From SFWF01 sp045591645 (GTDB lineage Bacteria > Bacillota > Clostridia > Oscillospirales > Acutalibacteraceae), in contig JAZNTG010000027.1 in NCBI GenBank assembly GCA_045591645.1, positions 1 to 23,474 of the forward strand: a stretch of DNA of 23,474 nucleotides. Reading direction: 5' to 3'. This document shows, in pieces, positions 13,437 to 20,011 of the stretch; position 1 is the stretch's first letter; each line of letters begins with the position of its first letter. Position numbers and translations under genes: made by a program. A model generated the notes under the pieces. That model ran no database searches. It saw nothing but the letters and a program-made list of their open reading frames with translations, and was not told the origin of the DNA.

Positions 13437-14759
13437 ATGGCAAAACCTGTAGTGGCTGTGGTAGGCAGACCCAATGTAGGAAAATCTACCCTTTTCAACA
13501 AGTTAATAGGAAAAAGAATGTCCATAGTCGATGATACTCCGGGCGTGACGAGAGACAGAATATACGGCGACGCCGAGTGGTGCGGTCATCAGATGATGCT
13601 GATCGACACAGGCGGTATTGAGCACGGCACTGATGACGTCATTTTAGCCGGTATGAGAAGTCAGGCAGAGCTTGCTATCGATATGGCAAACTGCATTATT
13701 TTTGTAGTCGATGTCAAAAGCGGAGTTACCGCGTCAGATACGGAAGTTGCCGCAATGCTCCAAAAAAGCGGAAAGCCTGTGGTGCTCTGTGTAAACAAGT
13801 GCGACGGCATTGGCGATATTCCGCTTGAGTTCTATGAGTTTTATAACCTGGGTCTCGGCGACCCTATAGCCGTGTCCTCAGTACACGGCCACGGCACAGG
13901 CGACCTTCTTGATGAGGTAGTAAAATATCTCCCCGAAAACGAGGGCCAAGAAGAGGAAAGCGAAGTTATCAATGTAGCCGTTATCGGAAAACCGAATGCA
14001 GGCAAATCTTCGCTTATAAACGCCATTTCGGGCGAGGAGAGAGCCATTGTTTCGGATATTGCGGGCACCACCCGTGATGCAATTGACACTCTTGTAGAAA
14101 ACGAGCACGGAATCTTCAACTTTACCGATACGGCGGGACTCAGACGAAAGAGCAAGGTCGACGATAAGCTTGAAAAATATTCGGTCCTTCGTGCACAGAT
14201 GGCAATAGAGCGAAGCGACGTCTGCGTAATAATGCTTGACGGCAAGGACGGCTTTACCGAGCAGGATTCCAAGGTTGCGGGACTCGCGCTCGAGCAGGGC
14301 AAGGCTTGTATAATCGCTGTTAACAAATGGGATATAGTCGATAAAGACGGAAAAACGATGGACTCCTACAGAAAGAGCCTTATGAAGGACTTTTCCTTTA
14401 TGCCCTTTGCCCCGATAATCTTTATCTCGGCAAAAACGGGTCAGCGTCTTGACCGCCTTTTCGAGCTTATAAAGTTTGTCCATTCACAGAACACTATGCG
14501 CATATCTACAGGCAAGCTGAATGATATTCTTGCCGAGGCGACCGCGCGTGTTCAGCCTCCTACCGATAAGGGTAAGAGACTTAAGATCTACTATATGACT
14601 CAGGCATCGACAAAACCGCCGACCTTTGTCTGCTTTTGTAACAATGCCGAGCTGTTCCATTTTTCATATCAGAGATATTTAGAAAACCAGATAAGAGCCA
14701 CCTTCGGACTTGAAGGCACTCCTGTCAGGTTCGTCATCAGGGAGAGAGGAGATAAATGA
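13437..14759 (+). CDS. der: Ribosome-assembly GTPase Der (EngA)
   Basis: Der is a tandem GTPase needed for 50S subunit maturation. The 440-residue length is standard. The first G domain shows GRPNVGKS (10-17), DTPGVTRDR (33-41), DTGG (57-60) and NKCD (120-123). The second shows GKPNAGKSS (184-192), AGTTRDA, DTAGLRRKSK and NKWD. A C-terminal KH-like domain follows, including YYMTQASTKPPTFV. The ATG at 13437 is taken because AAGGAG lies 7 bases upstream and the protein begins MAKPVVAVVG. The gene is coupled to the DUF512 gene upstream and overlaps plsY downstream. Confidence 0.97.
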   Translation: MAKPVVAVVGRPNVGKSTLFNKLIGKRMSIVDDTPGVTRDRIYGDAEWCGHQMMLIDTGGIEHGTDDVILAGMRSQAELAIDMANCIIFVVDVKSGVTASDTEVAAMLQKSGKPVVLCVNKCDGIGDIPLEFYEFYNLGLGDPIAVSSVHGHGTGDLLDEVVKYLPENEGQEEESEVINVAVIGKPNAGKSSLINAISGEERAIVSDIAGTTRDAIDTLVENEHGIFNFTDTAGLRRKSKVDDKLEKYSVLRAQMAIERSDVCVIMLDGKDGFTEQDSKVAGLALEQGKACIIAVNKWDIVDKDGKTMDSYRKSLMKDFSFMPFAPIIFISAKTGQRLDRLFELIKFVHSQNTMRISTGKLNDILAEATARVQPPTDKGKRLKIYYMTQASTKPPTFVCFCNNAELFHFSYQRYLENQIRATFGLEGTPVRFVIRERGDK

Positions 14760-15424
14760 TGACCTTTGCAAATGTTCTAGTCGCATTAGGGGCAATTCTT
14801 GCCGCCTATCTTATCGGATCAATAAACTTCGCGGTAATATTTTCGAATATTTTTACAGGACGCGATGTAAGAAAATCAGGCAGCGGAAACGCGGGCGCTA
14901 CCAATGTTATGCGTACGGCGGGTATTTTACCCGGTATTCTTACCTTTGTTTTCGATGCGGCTAAGGGATTTGCAGGAGCATTTTTAGGACTTCAGGTCTT
15001 TGATAAATTTTTGCCCGACCTTCTAATATTCACCCCGATTTACGGAGCGTATATCTGCTACATTTTTGTTATGATAGGTCATATTTTCCCCGTGTTCTTC
15101 GGATTTAGGGGCGGAAAGGGCATCGCTACCAGCGTCGGCGGTTTTGCCGTATGCTGCTGGCCCGCTATTGTTATCGGGCTTTCGGCGTTTGCCGTATCGA
15201 CCCTTATTTCGAAGATCGTATCGCTCAGTTCTCTAATCGCAACTGTATTTGTAGTTACGTTTGCGATAGTATTCGTTGATACATCGGTAGCCATATTACC
15301 GCAGATAATTATGGCTGTGGTTGCAGGCGCGATAGTTTTCTACACCCACAGAGCTAATATCGTAAGGCTGGCGCGGGGCGAGGAAAAGAAGCTGACTATC
15401 GGTAAGGTGAAGAAAAATGGCTAA
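14759..15424 (+). CDS. plsY: Acyl-phosphate:glycerol-3-phosphate acyltransferase PlsY
   Basis: PlsY is an integral membrane enzyme that transfers the acyl chain from acyl-phosphate to sn-glycerol-3-phosphate, the first committed step of phospholipid synthesis. The 221-residue protein is mostly hydrophobic, with several membrane spans. It has the three family motifs: SGSGNAGATN, GHIFPVFFGFRGGKGIAT and THRANIVRL. The ATG at 14759 overlaps the der stop as TGATG and has AGGAG 7 bases upstream; the ATG at 14756 would leave only 4 bases. It is followed by gpsA with an 8-base overlap. The pair makes and then acylates glycerol-3-phosphate. Confidence 0.95.
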   Translation: MTFANVLVALGAILAAYLIGSINFAVIFSNIFTGRDVRKSGSGNAGATNVMRTAGILPGILTFVFDAAKGFAGAFLGLQVFDKFLPDLLIFTPIYGAYICYIFVMIGHIFPVFFGFRGGKGIATSVGGFAVCCWPAIVIGLSAFAVSTLISKIVSLSSLIATVFVVTFAIVFVDTSVAILPQIIMAVVAGAIVFYTHRANIVRLARGEEKKLTIGKVKKNG

Positions 15425-16397
15425 AATAACTGTACTCGGCTCAGGCGGATGGGGAATGGCGCTTGCAATGGTGGCAGAGGCTAACGGCCACAAGGTCGTT
15501 TTGTGGACTCCGTTTACCGAAGAACGCGACAGCCTTGTAAAAAACCGCGGTAACGAAAAGCTTCTTGCAGGGATAAGGCTTCCCGAAAATATAGGGATAA
15601 CCTCGGATATAAGCGAGGCTGAGGATAGCCTTATTACCGTAATAGCAACACCTTCCTTTGCAGTTCGCGAGACTGCTAAAAGGCTTAAAACTGTAAAAAA
15701 TCACGGCATCGTCACATGCGTTGCAAAGGGGTTTGAGCAGGGAACTCTGCTTCGTCTTTCTGAAGTAATACGCGAGGAAATAGAAGAGGGACCGATAGTC
15801 TCCCTTTCGGGTCCGTCCCACGCTGAAGAGGTAGCGCGCGGTATACCTACTATGCTTGCCGCCGCAAGTGAGGATAAAGAGGCATCAGAAACGGTGCAAA
15901 AAGCCTTTTCAAACGGCTTTATGCGAGTTTATACTAACGATGATATAATCGGAGTAGAGCTTGGCGGAGCAATAAAGAATGTCCTTGCAGTCGCCGCAGG
16001 TGTTTGTGACGGAATGGGACTTGGCGATAACTCTAAAGCCGCCCTCATCACCCGTGGACTTGTTGAAATGTCAAGGCTCGGAGCCGCGATGGGAGCAAAA
16101 GAAGCGACCTTTTCGGGACTTGCGGGGCTTGGTGACCTTATCGTTACCTGTACCTCAAAGCACTCTAGAAATAACCGCTTTGGAAATCTAATAGGCAGCG
16201 GAGTCTCGGTAAGCCAAGCTCTCGAAACCGTTGGTACGGTCGAGGGCTACTATGCCGCTAAAATGACTATGGAGTTGGCTCAAAAATTTAATGTAAAAAT
16301 GCCGATAGCCGAAGTTTGCTACGGTGTCCTTTATGAAGAACTACCCCTTATGCGCACGGTCGAGTATCTGATGACGAGGCCTTTTGGAGCAGAGTAA
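15417..16397 (+). CDS. gpsA: NAD(P)-dependent glycerol-3-phosphate dehydrogenase
   Basis: GpsA reduces dihydroxyacetone phosphate to sn-glycerol-3-phosphate, the substrate of the preceding PlsY. The 326 residues are typical. The N-terminal Rossmann motif GSGGWGMALA is at 8-17. The family stretch SLSGPSHAEEVARGIPT and the catalytic-lysine segment GGAIKNVLAVAAG follow, then FSGLAGLGDLIVTC, SRNNRFG and the C-terminal MPIAEVCYGVLYE. The ATG lies inside the last codons of plsY, so translation is coupled. It is the last gene before a strong terminator. Confidence 0.97.
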   Translation: MAKITVLGSGGWGMALAMVAEANGHKVVLWTPFTEERDSLVKNRGNEKLLAGIRLPENIGITSDISEAEDSLITVIATPSFAVRETAKRLKTVKNHGIVTCVAKGFEQGTLLRLSEVIREEIEEGPIVSLSGPSHAEEVARGIPTMLAAASEDKEASETVQKAFSNGFMRVYTNDDIIGVELGGAIKNVLAVAAGVCDGMGLGDNSKAALITRGLVEMSRLGAAMGAKEATFSGLAGLGDLIVTCTSKHSRNNRFGNLIGSGVSVSQALETVGTVEGYYAAKMTMELAQKFNVKMPIAEVCYGVLYEELPLMRTVEYLMTRPFGAE

Positions 16398-16413
16398 TAA
16401 CAGTGAACAGTAA

Positions 16414-16449
16414 CCCTCTACCCATTCGGGTAGAGGGCTTTATATTCTT
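16414..16449 (+). terminator. Terminator of the der-plsY-gpsA operon
   Basis: CCCTCTACCC (16414-16423) pairs perfectly with GGGTAGAGGG (16428-16437) around ATTC, followed by CTTTATATTCTT. Confidence 0.88.
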
Positions 16450-16462
16450 ACAAAACTGTAAA

Positions 16463-16491
16463 TTGACAAAATTCTGTTGCTTCGTTATATT
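16463..16491 (+). promoter_or_regulatory. Promoter of the secreted unknown protein gene
   Basis: TTGACA (16463-16468), 17 bases, TATATT (16486-16491). The predicted start (about 16498) coincides with the AGGAGG ribosome site at 16498-16503, so the leader would be unusually short. Confidence 0.75.
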
Positions 16492-16510
16492 GAAAGTAGG
16501 AGGCGTTAAT

Positions 16511-17131
16511 ATGAAAAAACTGATCGGCATAGTATTTGTTTTGGTAATTATGTTTGCATTGTCCATAAATGTCTTTGCTGGCGATACGCCCGAAGTGATC
16601 TTAACAGAAGACGATGAAATACTTTTTATAGGGATTGTAGAGGATTATAAGAAAAATTTCAATAATGAGCCGCTTTATGCCGAATATGACTCAATAAAGG
16701 TAAAAGTTGCAGAGAGAATTAAAGGCAATGCAGTAGTCGGAGAGAGTATTGAATGTCAGGGAACTTTGGCGTTCGATCAAAAACTAAAAAAGGGCGACTA
16801 TTATCTTTGTACTTGTAATAATAAAAGAAATTCTCTTTTTTTATGGGTTATAGAGGAAAAGACGGATAATCAAATAAAAGTTTTCAATTCCGAGGCATCC
16901 GGCATTCCGGAACGAATAGAAAAATATATAAACGACGGCTCTTATGCCAAAGCAGAGGCTGAAAGGGTAAGTAAACTTACCGAAGAAGAGAAAGCCGCTC
17001 TCGGCGAAAACAGTATAGTAAAAATAGAGAAGAAGCCCGATGTAAATTACAGTTATCTCATTCCTATTGCGGCAGTCGTTATATCGGTCGTGGCAGTTAT
17101 TATTGCATTAAAAAAGAAAAATCTAAAATAA
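16511..17131 (+). CDS. Secreted, C-terminally membrane-anchored protein of unknown function
   Basis: This is a 206-residue protein. It has a signal peptide at 1-23 (MKKLIGIVFVL...NVFA, cleavage before GD). An extracellular domain of about 100 residues follows, with Cys82, Cys100 and Cys102. A charged helix-rich linker (about 130-175) leads to a C-terminal membrane helix (182-200) with a KKKNLK cytoplasmic tail. The outer domain pattern (ILFIGIVEDY, then IKVKVAERIKGN, then LKKGDYYLC) resembles the OB-fold of TIMP/NTR-like secreted domains, but this is only an impression. The ATG has AGGAGG 7 bases upstream. It is a single gene with its own promoter and a shared terminator. Codons are more AT-rich than in gpsA. 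Confidence 0.8.
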   Translation: MKKLIGIVFVLVIMFALSINVFAGDTPEVILTEDDEILFIGIVEDYKKNFNNEPLYAEYDSIKVKVAERIKGNAVVGESIECQGTLAFDQKLKKGDYYLCTCNNKRNSLFLWVIEEKTDNQIKVFNSEASGIPERIEKYINDGSYAKAEAERVSKLTEEEKAALGENSIVKIEKKPDVNYSYLIPIAAVVISVVAVIIALKKKNLK

Positions 17132-17136
17132 AAAGC

Positions 17137-17168
17137 AAAAACCGCAGGCCGATTGGCTTGCGGTTTTA
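17137..17168. terminator. Bidirectional terminator between convergent genes
   Basis: ACCGCAGGCC (17141-17150) pairs with GGCTTGCGGT (17155-17164), with one G-U pair, around GATT. It is flanked by AAAA on the left and TTTTAAG on the right. It serves the plus-strand gene ending at 17131 and rpmB on the minus strand, where the tail reads TTTTTGCTTTT. Confidence 0.85.
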
Positions 17169-17194
17169 AGTTATTGCTTTGTTGTCGAGTTGAA

Positions 17195-17383
17195 TTAGAT
17201 AGCTCTTACAACCTTGCCTGAACGAAGGCAACGGGTGCAGACATTGATTCGACGGGGTGAGCCGTTAACGATGGCTTTAACCTTTACAACATTGGGCTTC
17301 CAAGTTCTGTTTGTTCTTCTGTGAGAATGGGAAACCTTAATGCCGAAAGCAATTTCCTTGCTGCAGATATCACACTTTGCCAT
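17195..17383 (-). CDS. rpmB: 50S ribosomal protein L28
   Basis: This 62-residue L28 begins MAKCDICSKE. The CDIC pair (4-7) and a CTRC pair near the C-terminus mark the zinc-binding form. SHSHRRTNRTWKPNV is typical of the family. The start at 17381-17383 is set by GAGGAGGTG on the minus strand. It is monocistronic, with its own promoter and a shared terminator. Confidence 0.97.
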   Translation of the reverse strand: MAKCDICSKEIAFGIKVSHSHRRTNRTWKPNVVKVKAIVNGSPRRINVCTRCLRSGKVVRAI

Positions 17384-17423
17384 GGACACTGCACCTCCTC
17401 TATAGATTTCAATAGCAAATGAT

Positions 17424-17452
17424 ATAATAACAGAAAATCGGTGAATTTGCAA
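17424..17452 (-). promoter_or_regulatory. rpmB promoter
   Basis: On the minus strand, TTGCAA (17447-17452) and TATTAT (17424-17429) are 17 bases apart, about 40 bases before the rpmB start. Confidence 0.6.
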
Positions 17453-17479
17453 GCATTTTTTTAATTTTTTATATATTTG

Positions 17480-17508
17480 TTGTAAATAGGGACTTTATTT
17501 GATATAAT
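17480..17508 (+). promoter_or_regulatory. Promoter of the HAD phosphatase gene, upstream of the hairpin element
   Basis: TTGTAA (17480-17485), 17 bases, TATAAT (17503-17508). Transcription would start near 17515 and run through the whole double-cloverleaf element before reaching the ATG at 17730. Confidence 0.7.
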
Positions 17509-17708
17509 GAGCGTGTTAGTCGAAGCGCTTTTAGCGTTTCGACCGGCCACTTTCTAAGTGGCTTTAGCTAAATCAAATTATACAATTTGATTTAGCACGA
17601 CGCTCATCGTAATGGATATGGACAAATTCTCAAGAAGAATTTGTCGCAAAATCGAAGATTTTATGTCGAAACATATATGTTTCGAATAACCACATCCATT
17701 ATAATGAG
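17503..17708 (+). repeat. Double-cloverleaf element flanked by 9-bp direct repeats
   Basis: The direct repeat TATAATGAG occurs at 17503-17511 and 17700-17708. In the first half, the outer stem pairs 17507-17514 with 17600-17607. It encloses three hairpins: 17519-17529/17533-17543 (one G-U), 17546-17552/17556-17562, and a perfect 13-bp stem at 17567-17579/17584-17596. In the second half, the outer stem pairs 17610-17621 with 17690-17701 (one mismatch). It encloses 17621-17630/17636-17645, 17648-17653/17657-17662, and a perfect 20-base palindrome at 17666-17685. Together with rpmB's promoter this accounts for most of the gene-free stretch 17384-17729. It may be a small non-autonomous element with target duplication or a structured leader RNA. 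No terminal inverted repeats are seen. Confidence 0.75.
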
Positions 17709-17729
17709 AGGAGAAAAGGGGCTCCAAAT

Positions 17730-18380
17730 ATGATAAAAGCAATTATTTTTGACCTTGACGGCACTTTGACCGACACACTTTGTGATCTTGCCGATGCCGT
17801 AAATTATGTTCTTGCCTCCTACGGTTATCCGACTCATAAGACCGAAAGCTATAAATACTTTGTAGGCAACGGTATCTACAATCTTAATAAAAATGCTTTT
17901 CCAAAAGGAACAGAGGAAAAAATAATATCCGATGCAGTAGAAAGCTTTATAGCTTACTACCGTGTTCATTATCTTGATAAAACAAAGCCGTATGACGGCA
18001 TTATACAGCTGGTGCAGGATCTGAAGAAAAAAGGCATAAAGCTTGCCGTTTGCTCGAATAAGGTGCAGGAGATGACCGAAAGAGTTGTAGAAAAGTTTTT
18101 CGGCGGCATATTCAGCGAGGTCGTCGGACAGAGTGACCGCTTTCCAATTAAGCCCCATCCCGCCGCACCAAAACACATAATGGAAAAGCTAGGTGTAACA
18201 CCCTCGCAGACTGTGTTTATCGGCGACTCGGGTGTTGATATGAAAACAGGTAAAAATGCGGGCTGTGTCAGTCTCGGTGTGCTGTGGGGCTTTCGCACCG
18301 AAGAGGAGCTTCGTGAGAACGGCGCGGACTTTATTGCCCAAAGTCCGTGTGACATATTAAATCTGATCGAGAAGGTGTAA
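17730..18380 (+). CDS. HAD-family phosphatase, phosphoglycolate-phosphatase-like
   Basis: This 216-residue haloacid dehalogenase superfamily hydrolase has all four motifs. Motif I is DLDGTLTD, with the two catalytic aspartates at 9 and 11. Motif II is in AVCSNK, the motif III lysine is in the KPHPAAP region, and motif IV is GDSGVDMKTGKNAG. A helical cap (about 15-85) places it in the Gph/PGP subgroup acting on small phosphorylated metabolites. The true substrate is unknown. The ribosome site is AAAGGGGC at 17715-17722, somewhat far from the ATG. The gene heads an operon with the dCMP deaminase two bases downstream and is preceded by a long structured leader. Confidence 0.92.
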   Translation: MIKAIIFDLDGTLTDTLCDLADAVNYVLASYGYPTHKTESYKYFVGNGIYNLNKNAFPKGTEEKIISDAVESFIAYYRVHYLDKTKPYDGIIQLVQDLKKKGIKLAVCSNKVQEMTERVVEKFFGGIFSEVVGQSDRFPIKPHPAAPKHIMEKLGVTPSQTVFIGDSGVDMKTGKNAGCVSLGVLWGFRTEEELRENGADFIAQSPCDILNLIEKV

Positions 18381-18382
18381 AA

Positions 18383-18862
18383 ATGAAAAGAACAGACTAT
18401 CTTTCGTGGGATGAATATTTTATGGGAATTGCAGAGCTTTCTGCCCAGCGCAGTAAAGACCCGTCCACACAGGTCGGCGCTTGTATAGTAAGCCGCGATA
18501 ACAAGATACTCTCAGTCGGCTATAACGGAATGCCCCGATGCTGTGATGACGACCTGTTCCCTTGGGACAGAGAGGGCGGAAATCTTGAAACAAAGTATTT
18601 TTATGTCTGCCACGCCGAGCTTAACGCCATTCTAAATTTCAGAGGCGGAAGCTTAGAGGGAAGCCGTGTTTATGTAACCCTCTTTCCCTGTAATGAGTGT
18701 GCTAAGGCTATAATCCAATCGGGAATTTCTGAGATAATCTATAAGAGCAATAAATATGAGGGAACAGACTCTGTGACTGCATCTACCAGAATGTTCGAAG
18801 CGGCAGGCGTAAAGCTCACCCCCTACACCGCCGGCGGCAAAAAAATTGAGTTTGAATTGTAA
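18383..18862 (+). CDS. Deoxycytidylate (dCMP) deaminase, ComEB-like
   Basis: This zinc enzyme of pyrimidine metabolism converts dCMP to dUMP, the precursor of dTMP. The 159-residue protein has the zinc and catalytic motif CHAELNAI and the second zinc pair PCNEC. The family segments SKDPSTQVGA and GYNGMPR, with a long DDLFPWDREG insert, fit the dCMP rather than the tRNA-adenosine deaminase group. It starts two bases after the HAD stop, with AAGGTG upstream. Its stop overlaps the ATG of the following RAYT gene. Confidence 0.93.
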   Translation: MKRTDYLSWDEYFMGIAELSAQRSKDPSTQVGACIVSRDNKILSVGYNGMPRCCDDDLFPWDREGGNLETKYFYVCHAELNAILNFRGGSLEGSRVYVTLFPCNECAKAIIQSGISEIIYKSNKYEGTDSVTASTRMFEAAGVKLTPYTAGGKKIEFEL

Positions 18863-19350
18863 TGCAACTGCCGCAAAGAAAATCCAACAGGCTTACGAAT
18901 TACGATTATAGCACTAACGGATATTATTTTATTACGATATGTATTCGTAACCGAGAAAATTTATTGTGTGATATTGTAGGGGACGGCGCCTTCGACGTCC
19001 CGAAAACGGTTTTAACAAAAATAGGGCGAGTAGTAGAAAAATATATTTTATCAAGCAATAATATTGAGGACGTTACGGTTGAAAATTTCGTAATAATGCC
19101 GAATCATATACATATACTTCTTTTTGTTGACAATCCCGACGGGACGTCGAAGGCGCCGTCCCCTACAAATGGGAAGATTCCGCATTATGTCGGAACGTTA
19201 AAAAGATTTTGCAATAAAGAAATAGGAGAAAATGTGTTTCAGCGTTCATACCACGATCATATAATTCGCAATGAAACTGATTATAGAAAAATATATGAAT
19301 ATATAGAATCAAATCCGTCAAAATGGCAGGAAGATTCTTATTACGGATAA
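18862..19350 (+). CDS. REP-associated tyrosine transposase (RAYT, Y1/HUH family)
   Basis: RAYTs are single-domain HUH nucleases related to IS200/IS605 TnpA. They cut and join single-stranded DNA at REP palindromes and are usually chromosomal, single-copy genes. The 162-residue protein has the HUH core MPNHIHILL (His82, His84). The likely catalytic Tyr109 is in IPHYVGTLKRF, and the family C-terminus FQRSYHDHIIRN...YEYIESNPSKW follows. The ATG overlaps the dCMP deaminase stop (TAATG). There is no ribosome site, so translation probably depends on coupling. Residues 38-47 and 93-103 are encoded by the two arms of a perfect inverted repeat that looks REP-like. Reading frame and active-site residues are intact, so it is probably functional. 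Confidence 0.93.
   Translation: MQLPQRKSNRLTNYDYSTNGYYFITICIRNRENLLCDIVGDGAFDVPKTVLTKIGRVVEKYILSSNNIEDVTVENFVIMPNHIHILLFVDNPDGTSKAPSPTNGKIPHYVGTLKRFCNKEIGENVFQRSYHDHIIRNETDYRKIYEYIESNPSKWQEDSYYG
18974..19168. repeat. Perfect 29-bp inverted repeat (REP-like) inside the RAYT gene
   Basis: The left arm is 18974-19002 and the right arm 19140-19168. They are exact reverse complements separated by 137 bases. Each arm is itself an imperfect hairpin: GGGACG pairs with CGTCCC around a GCGCC-TTCGA loop. The arms end in TTGTAG and CTACAA. The GTAGGGGACGGC type sequence resembles REP palindromes of Clostridia as I remember them. The arms encode residues around VGDGAFDVP and DGTSKAPSPTN. Confidence 0.85.
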
Positions 19351-19376
19351 AAGATCGTGGTTTCATGGTCTTTTTT
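19351..19376 (+). terminator. Terminator after the RAYT gene
   Basis: AAGATCGTG (19351-19359) pairs with CATGGTCTT (19364-19372), with two G-U pairs, around GTTT, followed by TTTTGC. It starts directly after the TAA stop. Confidence 0.75.
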
Positions 19377-19385
19377 GCATATTAT

Positions 19386-19413
19386 AAGGAATTTACACGC
19401 TCTCATTCGTATA
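19386..19413 (+). promoter_or_regulatory. Possible ECF-type autoregulatory promoter
   Basis: AAGGAA (19386-19391) is followed after 16 bases by CGTATA (19408-19413). CGTA is the -10 element of sigma-W type ECF promoters, and a purine-rich GGAA is a typical ECF -35 core. No well-spaced sigma-A promoter is seen here: TTTACA and TATAAT are present but only 12 bases apart. It lies about 47 bases ahead of the sigma factor ATG. Confidence 0.35.
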
Positions 19414-19459
19414 ATAATTGAAAGGGTCAGACGTGACCTTGGAATTTGGAGGAAAGCCT

Positions 19460-20011
19460 ATGGATAACGGTGCCTGTAGCTACCGCCGTTTCCTCGAAGG
19501 AGATGAAAGTGCCTTTGACGAGATAATGAAGGAGCTGTTTTACAGCCTTGTTTTTTTCGTAAACCGCTATGTGAAGAACGTTCACGCGGCAGAGGACATT
19601 GCTATGGATGTTTTCTCAGAGCTTATTGTTCATCCCCGCCGCTACAACTTTAAGGTAACTCTTAAAACCTATCTTTTTATGCTTGGTAAAAGCCGTGCGC
19701 TTGATTAGATAAAGCATCGCAGGATTATTGGCTTTGTAGAGCTTTCTGAGGCAGACGAGCTTTCTGCCGATGAAAAGAGCCTTGAAGACGCGGTTATTCA
19801 AAATGAGCGAAAGCGAAAAATAAACAAGGCTATTGAGAAACTGCCGCAGGATATGCGTGCGGTCATTCATCTTTTCTATTTTGAAGATATGACTTATCGT
19901 GATGCCGCAAAGATTTTAGGCAAGAATGCAAAACAGATAGATAATCTTTTATATCGCGCAAAAGAGCAGCTTCGCATCATACTCTCGGAGGATAGTGAGC
20001 AGTTATTATGA
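19460..20011 (+). pseudogene. Sigma-70 family (ECF-like) factor interrupted by one in-frame TAG
   Basis: From the ATG at 19460 (GGAGG 8 bases upstream), 82 codons encode region 2: FLEGDESAFDEIM, then YVKNVHAAEDIAMDVFSELI, then LFMLGKSRALD. A TAG follows at 19706-19708. The same frame stays open for 100 more codons to the TGA at 20009-20011. These encode a linker and a full region 4: INKAIEKLPQDMRAVIHL, then MTYRDAAKILGKN, then YRAKEQLR. At the TAG, relatives normally have tyrosine or tryptophan (RALD-Y/W-I). The lesion therefore looks like one substitution with no other decay. TAG is a normal stop here (pyrR, the gene ending at 22022). It may be a recent pseudogene, a strain variant or a sequencing error. 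Confidence 0.85.

Noticed and set aside
13878..14483. Minus-strand open frame opposite der
   Set aside because: der is certain on the plus strand. The opposite frame has no family features and no start signal.
16414..16437. Perfect hairpin as a CRISPR repeat or riboswitch
   Set aside because: It is single copy and followed by a U-rich tract after gpsA, so an intrinsic terminator explains it.
17512..17699. Classical MITE with terminal inverted repeats
   Set aside because: The ends inside the direct repeats (CGTGTTAG and CACATCCAT) are not inverted copies of each other. The structure is internal cloverleaves, so only a looser mobile-element reading is kept.
17512..17699. Transposon-encoded protein within the hairpin element
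   Set aside because: It has no open frame of useful length and no ribosome site. The element is non-coding.
19706..19708. TAG as evidence of a recoded genetic code
   Set aside because: TAG is used as the true stop of pyrR (6349-6351), of the 473-residue protein (22020-22022) and of the last partial gene, and no other internal TAG is seen in conserved genes.
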